A DNA stretch of 64,000 bases from Trichopria drosophilae (lineage: Eukaryota; Arthropoda; Insecta; Hymenoptera; Diapriidae): assembly GCA_030407085.1 (NCBI GenBank), contig CM059584.1:61457501-61521500 (forward strand), given 5' to 3'. The notes below the pieces were generated by a model, which saw only the letters and a list, made by a program, of their open reading frames with translations, was not told the DNA's origin and ran no database searches. A program made the position numbers and the translations under genes. This document shows positions 56,534-64,000 of the stretch, piece after piece. Numbering within the stretch: the stretch's first letter is position 1; each line of letters opens with the position of its first letter.

Positions 56534-58672
56534 ATGTACGATAAGCAGATGCTATTTGATATTTTATTACAAGATATGTATAAAACTGTCGATTGTATAG
56601 GAAAGACATTGCCCCCTTCAAATGAAATTTATGTAGCGATTTGAGATTCTATGTCGCTTCGCGGTTCTAAAATTTCAGCGAAGCACGTTCATACTATTGT
56701 CAATAATAATCGACATGGCATTCGCGATGAGATATTGAAAAAATTTTCATGTACGGAGGAGAAAAATTACAAATCTCGAAATAAGGATAAAATAAACTTT
56801 AACCTTGATTCAACAACAAGTAGAAATTCAGAATCATTTGATCTGCACTTGAATTTTAAACTTGTCATTGACGCGAATAATTGGTTGTTAATAGCACCAA
56901 AGCCGGTAAAGTATAAAGACAGAGCATATTGGGCAATGGAACCAGTGGAATGGACTGATTTATTTGCAACCAAAATTTGGGTCCAAACAAAAATTGCATG
57001 CGCTTTTACTTTCAAGCGTCACAAAGTTCATAATAATAATGAAGCGGAATATTATTGACAATTTGAAGCAACTTGCAGTGAATGTGCGTCTAAGCTGATT
57101 GGATACCTTTACACGAAACCTCCTAAGAAGGCAGATGTTGTGTTCAATTGAACTCTAAAAGGACACTTTGCAAACGTTGATCATAAAATGAAACGACATT
57201 TGACTGGAAGACGTCGTCGTGAAGTTGCAAGTGTCCTTTTAGACGGACGTACTGACTCCAGCACATGGAGCGGTGAAGAAAGCAAGTCGCTTATGGTATT
57301 TGGTGACAAGGAACCCCCAATGTTATATAACGCAAATGTCTTGCGCAAAGCAAAGGAAGAGGAAGCGTCGAAGAGGTTAAAACTGCCAACAAATGACCCG
57401 ATTGGAAACTTGCGACAAGCTAAGTATTCAATTGTTCCACGGGCAATTCATGAAATTGGCATTGATTCGTTCTTTGTGATGTACTGGACAGAAGAACAAA
57501 TGGAGATGTACAAATTGGCATTAAAAAATAACAATACCGCATACCTGGTTATCGACGCTTCAGAGGGAGTATGCCATAAGATAAAATTGCCAAATGGATG
57601 CAAATCGCCGCACATATTCCTATATCAAATAATATGTATTACCAAAAATGGAAGTTTCCCGGTTTTCCAAATGCTATCAGCTCGACAAGATGCTGCAAAA
57701 ATGACGAGGTTCCTTGCTGATATTTTAAAAGAAGGAGCACCAAAACCTCCACTTGTTGTTTGCGATTTTGGACGAGCTATATTAATAGTGGTGGCAAAGA
57801 CATTTGCAGACTGCAGTAATTTAAATAATTATATGCAGGTTTGTTATGATCTAGCTGTGTTGCAAATCAAATTACCTTCCTGCTATATCCGCTTAGATGT
57901 AAGTAATTTTATTGGGATGTTTGCAAGAAGGCCTTGCTTAAAAAGAAAAATGACCAAAGTGCGGCAATTTTATATTCGATGCATGGCACAAGGATACCTT
58001 ATGCAAGAAATAAAAGAAGTCGAGGAATTTCTTACATCTGTTATTGTGATAGCTCTGAGTGAAACGACGGGTATTGATGAAAATGGAATATCAGCCCCAT
58101 CGCAAAACCATCTTAGTCAAGTATCATCCATGATAAGGGGTAGAACAGAAGATGGTCTTGATTCACATAGTATCGATAATTCAGATGAAACTCAACACGC
58201 AAAGACAGACGCAACATCGGACGAAATTGATTCACCAGATGATCCAAACCTAACAGAAGACCTGTCGGAAGATGAAGGGAACAATTGGATTGAATGGGGC
58301 AATCGCAATTTAACCAAAGCGAAAAAGATAGCTAATATCTCCAAAAATGGTGCAACAGTCAATGCATATTTCTGTCCAGAAGTCGCTAACTGAGTTGTTA
58401 AATTATTGCCACATGTTGCTTTGTGGACTGGAATTGTAAGACAGTACTTCAACCGTCAAGTATCTGTGGCAACATCTGCAGCAGCGGAAGTAGAATTTTC
58501 CAATAAAAAATGCCGAGTTTATAAAAGTGAACTTCCTCTTCGCGTTGACATATTCGTGCTACGTCACCTGAATTTTATCGAAGGAAAATTACTCTTGATT
58601 GCGGGAAATTTACAACTAGGCAGGCATTCACCTTCTGTTGACAATGCAGTCCAGTCACTTGTCAGTCCATAG
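56534..58672 (+). pseudogene. NOF-like (MULE) transposase, frame broken only by TGA
   Basis: One frame runs 713 codons from ATG 56534 (MYDKQMLFDILLQDMYK) to TAG 58670-58672, interrupted by four TGA codons at 56642, 57056, 57149 and 58391 and by no internal TAA or TAG. Landmarks are KISAKHVHTIVNNNRHG, RHLTGRRRREVASVLLDG, FGDKEPPMLYNANVLRKAKEE, YLVIDASEG (likely first catalytic Asp) and LVVCDFGRAIL (likely second). An acidic, Ser-rich stretch precedes the Cys/Lys-rich C-terminus. This order matches NOF proteins of FB-NOF elements, which belong to the Mutator-like superfamily. Each TGA stands where Trp (TGG) is plausible, so G-to-A decay is the likely cause. TGG codons also remain, so recoding of all UGA is not indicated. 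Confidence 0.75.
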
Positions 58673-58744
58673 GAATGGAATGTATGTGAAAACTGGCAAG
58701 GCTTGGGTAAATCCAGTAATGAAAATGAACATTTTTAAACAAAA

Positions 58745-59875
58745 ATGCACTTCGATGAAGAAGATTATAACATTACAATCCTTCAATCTTGCCTAATGTC
58801 GAAGAAACAAAATGTAGCAAACCCCTAACTAATAGCGATTCAAATGATTTGATGGATGTTGAAGAATTCAATCTAAACGCCAAACTTTGTGATTCTATTA
58901 GTATAATAAAAAATGACACGAAGGTAGATGGAATTGAGGCGAAACAATTCGATAAAAAAGTATCTAGTAAAAAACAAAAAGTAACATATTTGGACAAATG
59001 CCCTGATTGGGATGTTGTGAAATCTAGCAAGATTTTTTATGGAACGCCATTGTTGCAAAATGGTAATATGCGCGAGCCGATTATTTCAAATAAACGTGGA
59101 TTAAAGGTAATAAATACATGTGCATTTGATTCTATCATTCAGATTCACATGAATGCGTTAAGTATTTATCAGACATTCAAAGATAATATTGATGAAACAC
59201 TGCCAGTGACAAAACTAGCATTGGCGATATTGGAGAAAGGTAAAGTGAATGCAAAAGACTACAAAAGTAGAGCTAAGTGTTTAGCAGAAATATCAATCTT
59301 CAAAACGGCCAAACACACGAGCTATATTGATCAACTAGATGTGAAATGTAATGTGGCACATGTTGCTCAATACATATTTACATCTATGCCGAGTGTAATT
59401 GTTATAGTGTCCTGTCCAACATGTTTAAATCAGAATATAAAAAATCTTACTTTTTTAACAATTGATGTAGGAATCATTTTAAATCATGGCTTTCAAAAAT
59501 TGCAGGAACCAATTGAATCGAACTTGCTACCTCCAAAAACATCGTGTGTGAATTGCAACCAAGAAGCACTTGAACAGGGAGAGTATGGATCAATGATTCT
59601 AATCGATACAAGTATTTGTCACTGATCCACATTACACGAAGTGATGCGAGATACAAACGTCTCATACAATCGAGTTAATTCCAAAAACTGTTCAAATAAA
59701 TAGTGAAGGTTATTATTTAGCAGGTTTTTCTTCCTATATTCAGGCCTATGAACATTACGTTGCCATTGCGTACAACGGATTATCATGGTAAATATATGAT
59801 GATCCACTGTCCAAGCGCAAAGTGGCTTCTTCAAAAAAGGAAATTCATCCGCATTTAATCATATACGTACGTTGA
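58745..59875 (+). pseudogene. NOF second ORF, USP-type cysteine-peptidase-like
   Basis: A likely start is ATG 58745 (MHFDEEDYNIT…), followed by a frameshift into the main frame. The key motif is INTCAFDSIIQ, with Cys at 59119-59121, resembling the Cys box of ubiquitin-specific peptidases. After a CPTCLNQ…CVNCNQ pair, which may bind zinc as in USP fingers, a frame change near 59605 leads to EHYVAIAYNG (His 59753-59755) and SW*IYDDP, matching a USP His box with a following Asp. Interruptions are a TGA at 59642-59644, a TAA before IYDDP, and the two frameshifts. The role in transposition is unknown; a deubiquitinase-like function is inference from the triad pattern. Confidence 0.55.
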
Positions 59876-60859
59876 AAATTATAAAAAAGTTGCATGAGAG
59901 ACCAATCAAAAATAAAAATAATTGCTCTCAACAACAATAACAAATTTTATATTTCAAATAAGTTAAAATGTTTTCATTTTCACAAAAATTTAAGCAAATT
60001 AAAATAAAAATAAAAAAAATAAAAAACGTTCTTAAAAAACAACATTCTCAAGATCTCTGCCGTAACGAAGGCGTATTTAGGCCGGGCTAGAATGCTTGCG
60101 TGTTTCATAGAAACCAGACCAAAGAGATCAACCGGAGCTACACTTGGCTAAAAAGAGCTGGTGTACTTCCGAAACGGACGTTCTGGAAATCGTTAGCGGG
60201 GATATGTTTTCTGACGTATTTTGACGTGCTGAATTCAAATATTGTGATAAAAATTAGCGCAAATGCCATTATCATGGTGAAAACCACGAAAAACCCATAA
60301 AAATAGCTATTTTTTGTAGTTTTTTTGTGATTATTTAAAAAACTACAAATCTGACAGAAAAATGTTTCCAACAAAAAATATAAAGCATGAAATTCTCTAC
60401 AAAAAAATGTTGTGTGCACATTCTCCGTATTATCAACAGTAACTCCGTAAATGAGGGCTAAACCCAATATAATTAGCATGGCTTCTCTTGTTTAGCCTGT
60501 ATTGTATTACATTCATCAGGCTTTACAATAATTACAAATATTCAACATTCACGTGTGTTAGATTATTATTCACGCTTTTTGGTTTGAGGTTAGGAGAGGT
60601 TGGCATAATACAAAAAGTAGGGTTAAAAAGATTTCGGCCAAAAATATGGCCGACCGCCAATTTTTATTGGCATATTTGTAATCATGAGGAAAAAGTACAT
60701 GAAAACCATTTCTTATTTTCTTTTCGGGGTGGCCAAGTCTTTCCGAAGGTTTACCGAATTTCATGCTATGTATGTATTTTTTGTTTGAAACATTTTTCTA
60801 TCAGATTTGTAGTTTTTGAAATAAGCGCAAAAACTTTTTTTAAATAGCGTTTTTAAGGG

Positions 60860-61322
60860 TTTTCACCTTGATAATCGCATTTTCGCCAATCTTCATCACG
60901 ATCTTTTTTCTGGAGTTCCTTTTGCCCACGGAAGAGTTCTACAACTTTTCTTTACAAAACTTTTTGATTCGACGACAACCGGCCGAGTTACAGGACGTCA
61001 GTTTATTCAAAAATCCAAAAATTTTGAAATTTAAAAAAATCGATTTTTTCTCTGTAGTTGCTTTTGCCTCCCAAAGAGTTCTACAACTTTTCTTTACAAA
61101 ACTTTTTGATCCGATGCCAAATTGAAGAGTTACAAGACGTTAAATTTTATAATTTGTGAAGTTGCCCCCCCCCCCCCGATGTTTCGAAATGCAATTTTTT
61201 TGGTAAAATCAACAGAACTATTTTCAAAATGTATAAAGAACTTCAGAACTATGTGGGGGGCATATAGAACTGCTATTATTTTTCTTTTTTTCATTGAAGT
61301 GGGGGGGGGGCAGCTTCACACC
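60860..61322. repeat. Right TIR of the FB/NOF element
   Basis: Inverted partner of 53526-54000. It carries C13 and G10 runs. The adjoining segment 60060-60860 is an expanded part of this arm with its own internal inverted repeat. Confidence 0.88.
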
Positions 61323-61333
61323 AATTATTTTTT

Positions 61334-62194
61334 GTCTGGATTTAATTTATACTAATTTAGTCACTCTACCAATCACAATAATTTTATAATTAATCGGTTG
61401 ACTGGATGAAAAGTTTAGATACACTTTTGACCAAGCGACTTTATGGTACCAGTCTGTGCTTGGGTTTCTAATTATAGTCCATTATAGTCCATTATAGTTT
61501 CTAATTACCTACGCATCTAGAATTAATTTTTTAAATAATTTGATGATTTTTTAAAAATTTTGATGTTTCACGTTATAAAAAAAAATTATATTTTCCAGTA
61601 GTAGTTTATCTACTATATTGTAACTTGTTAGAAAATATTTATTACATTTCCTATGTTACCGTATATCTGGATTGCTTCCAATACATTTGTTTATAATTTC
61701 TAATTAATAAAATTGTAATCATTTATAAACGTTTCAAAAATACAAACGTTTTTTCTGTTAATATCGAAAAGAATGTAAAATACTCTAAAAATGCATACAC
61801 AAAATTCACTGTCAACTTGTAACACAGAATCTCAGGATCATTAAGGAGATTCATATTTTATGTTAATTCGTATGTTATATATTTTTATTGTAAGTCTCCA
61901 ATTTTTTGAGGCAGCACTTCGTAATTTATTTGTTCGGGTGACAATAATATGAAAATTTCCCCACGCTCGGGGAAGATTTAAAAATCTTAGAAGAGACTTG
62001 CATTATAATATTGTTAATAATCTATTGCTTTCCTCGCATAATTTGAAGGGAAAATAATGCTCGATCTCGTATTCATTAAATAAGATTTTTATTATAAGAA
62101 TTTTGCTTTGAATGTATATGTTTTATTCCCTCGCAATTCTTCTCAGCTATATTGAAGTTATGCAATAAAACATAGAAGAAACATACTGTACGTT
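61334..62194. other. AT-rich DNA, no gene seen
   Basis: No frame or repeat of note. Confidence 0.5.
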
Positions 62195-62945
62195 GCAATG
62201 TATGTATTCATGGCCACGAGCCCGGTCCATTTTGGAGGTCTCGTCGACTATTCCACGACGGCGTTCTTGGCGGCCGTTCAGCGATTTTATTCGCGTCGCG
62301 GGCTACCAACTATGTCTACAGCGACTGCCGTACTAACTTTGCGGGCGCTGACAAGGAACTGCGCAGTGCGTATCAGGACGCGATCCGATCAAACGAACTT
62401 CTTGTTCGTATGGCCAAGAAGGGTGTCGAATGGAGGTTCATTCTATCTGTCGCATCTCATTTCGGAGGTTTTTGTAAGGTTGGAGTGCGCTCCATGAAGC
62501 ACCATCTCAGTCGCGTGCTCGGTTCCCACACACCTACGTACGTAGAGTTAGCTTCACTTTTATGCCATACACAGGCTTGTATGAACTCTAGGCCTCTCGC
62601 GCCGCTTACCGATGGCATCGAGACTCTCGATACACTTACGCCAGCCCATTTCCTTGTCGGTGACTCGTAAGTATCCGCACCATGCCGGTAACACTAGATT
62701 TATCTGTAAAACGCTGGCAGCTTTAACAGCTGCTGTTGGAGCGATTTTGGAATGACTGGTCACCCGACTACGTTCTTTCGTGCCAACATCGCTCCAAGTG
62801 GCATAATTCGTCTGTTCCGCTTAAACCGGGACAGTTGGCCTTGATCCGCAACGATCTGCTGTCACCGGCCAAATGGAATCTGGCTCGCATTGTCGTGTGC
62901 CATCCCGGTCAAGCTGGCCTACACGGAGAGAAATTTCCTAACGTA
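62195..62945 (+). pseudogene. BEL/Pao integrase C-terminal half, decayed
   Basis: The order is VDYSTTAFLAAVQRFYSRRG, then after a frameshift near 62312 YSDCRTNFAGADKEL (catalytic Asp in SDxxTNF), GVEWRF, SHFGGFCKVGVRSMKHHL, NSRPLAPLTDG, LTPAHFLVGDS, and finally RFWNDWSPDYV and PGQLALIRNDLL. This is the typical BEL/Pao integrase order. The usual FGGLWEAGVK reads FGGFCKVGVR, so the catalytic Glu is Lys. Stops lie at about 62668 and 62730. RT, RNase H and LTRs are missing from the window, so only a fragment remains. Confidence 0.85.
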
Positions 62946-63146
62946 GCTTTGAGATGTTCTCAAAGCGCCCCGTTGGGATTGGGTTTCGAAACGGTGCGAT
63001 CGGATTGTGTAGACGGATTGATGTGAACATCTGAACGTCCAATCAGGAGTCGTGTTCATAACGCGGCGTCTCGATCTCCCAACGTGACGATATGAAACCT
63101 TAGCCTCGGCGTTGTGGTAGAGCCCTAAACGCTGCATCTTGAGAAT

Positions 63147-64000
63147 CCCAGCGTAGCGTTGGGAAACTCTAGACGCCGTAGTACTTGTTATATGATAGAT
63201 GTTTTAAATTGACATTGACTAATAAGAACCATCGATATGACTTGTACTTGTGAGAATATCAATGCACAGTTTTGTCATTCAATTTTTTTTATATTCGGCT
63301 TGATTTTTAATATATATCGATGGTTCTTGTTAGTCGATATAAAAAAAAATTTCTATCATGTAACAACAAATGTGCTCAATTCATTAATGTATAACACAAG
63401 TTAAAAAAAAACCCATATAATTCCTATTTTTTACATGGATTTATGAAAATCTGAAGTAAATTTTAATGTGTTTTGAAATTTCCTTAACACCATTTGAATG
63501 AGCAACCCTGAACAGAAGAAATATAAATTAAACAATTAGGTCGATAATTTTACATATTTATAATTAAACCGAAACCATTTCTAGATAACTTTCTTTTTCA
63601 TTATATTCTTTCAGTTTAAATTAGCCCTGTTACTGCTGCTAATGTTTATGTAGCTATCAGAGGAATTGGAGTATACGTGCATGCGAATTTACATGTGTTG
63701 GGATTCAAATACATGCAAAAGTTATATGTATAACTTTTAATTATTATTGAGTTAGGCTCAGAGGCATTTATATTTATATTCCGTAATATATTGGTATACA
63801 CCCGTTAATGGAAAATTGTGAATTATGTAGCGAAAAAATGAATCCGAATTAACCCGTTTTAGTTCAATAGGTTGTGGTTATCCGTTTGTCGAATATGTTA
63901 TGATGCGTCAAATCGCTGCGTTTCGATGCCCAAAGCGCCACGCTGTGATAATGCCTCTACCTGCGGTGTCTAGACTTTCTCAACGCCACGCTGGGAGTCT
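63147..64000. mobile_element. Partial TIR element at the window edge
   Basis: The block gaatcccagcgtagcgttgg…ctctagacgccg (63147-63182) is inverted at 63961-64000. Related cccaacg/ctcaacgc phrases fill 62937-63146. The right end lies beyond the window. The interior is AT-rich with no gene. Confidence 0.55.
63213..63340. repeat. Inverted pair around gaaccatcgatat
   Basis: tgactaataagaaccatcga near 63216 is mirrored by tcgatggttcttgttagtcg near 63318. The arms are about 25 bp, the loop about 80 bp of AT-rich DNA. Confidence 0.7.

Larger units (their letters stand above)
53522..61324 (+). mobile_element. FB/NOF-type (Mutator-like) transposon, 7.8 kb
   Basis: The ends GGTGTGAAGCTGCCCCCC (53526) and GGGGCAGCTTCACACC (to 61322) belong to inverted arms of about 470 bp (53526-54000 and 60860-61322). 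The exact 9-mer TTATTTTTT lies at 53513-53521 and 61325-61333, and 9 bp is the usual Mutator-like duplication length, although the motif is low complexity. Inside are a promoter region, a NOF-like transposase ORF (56534-58672), a second ORF (58745-59875) and extra inverted sequence in the right arm (60240-60310 against 60840-60900). Another foldback element is nested at 54186-55884. Confidence 0.78.

Noticed and set aside
60138..60847. Membrane-like proteins of 113-119 residues
   Set aside because: Both lie in the AT-rich right arm of the FB/NOF element, and hydrophobic shadow frames are expected there.
53522..61324. Genome-wide UGA recoding as tryptophan or selenocysteine
   Set aside because: TGG codons are retained in the same frame, TAA stops also occur nearby, and no SECIS-like need is evident. 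Mutational decay explains it more simply.

Overview
This 64 kb window looks like a gene-poor, transposon-dense stretch of an arthropod genome, most likely an insect. The evidence is AT-rich DNA, nested eukaryotic transposons (Ty3/gypsy and BEL/Pao LTR elements, LINEs, tRNA-derived SINEs, mariner, ISL2EU-like and FB/NOF DNA transposons, many MITEs) and GA/CT/TA microsatellites. A hymenopteran such as an ant would fit but is not proven. I see no complete host gene. The only possible host coding sequence is a 162-bp exon-like block at 36443-36604.

Layout. (1) 333-12504: a nearly complete minus-strand Ty3/gypsy element with two 695-bp LTRs that differ at about four sites. It has a primer-binding site, gag, a canonical GGGAAAC frameshift site, protease, RT-RNase H and integrase. 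Disruptions are an apparent base loss in gag, a TAA between protease and RT, and a shift at a C12 run in integrase. A 0.9-kb MITE abuts it. (2) 15686-18016: a mariner-type element with TIRs of about 630-700 bp and a broken transposase. (3) 18803-19868: a 5'-truncated LINE with a (GACT)n tail. (4) 20455-21141: two small foldback elements. (5) 23300-25720: a decayed LTR retrotransposon with a tRNA-Arg-like primer site. (6) 28528-28893 and 46052-46500: two tRNA-derived SINEs. (7) 31568-33800: a small ORF, an array of five hairpins with compensating stem changes, a palindromic MITE, and a decayed small gene with a CRE/TATA promoter and a Cys-rich tail. (8) 37858-43705: an ISL2EU-like DNA transposon carrying nested MITEs. 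(9) 43900-45060: a CpG-rich stretch with eight hairpins sharing one apical motif on unrelated, self-complementary lower stems. (10) 47250-49560: a decayed LINE. (11) 53522-61324: an FB/NOF (Mutator-like) transposon with a 9-bp target duplication, a predicted promoter and spliced leader, a transposase frame broken only by TGA codons, and a second ORF resembling a ubiquitin-specific-type cysteine peptidase. (12) 62195-62945: a BEL/Pao integrase remnant, then an unfinished TIR element at the window edge.

The coding parts work as separate selfish elements rather than a pathway. The least explained signals are the two covarying hairpin arrays (31912-32131 and 44350-44998) and the NOF element with its peptidase-like ORF and repeated in-frame TGA codons. 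All family names come from reading motifs by eye; no database search was run.
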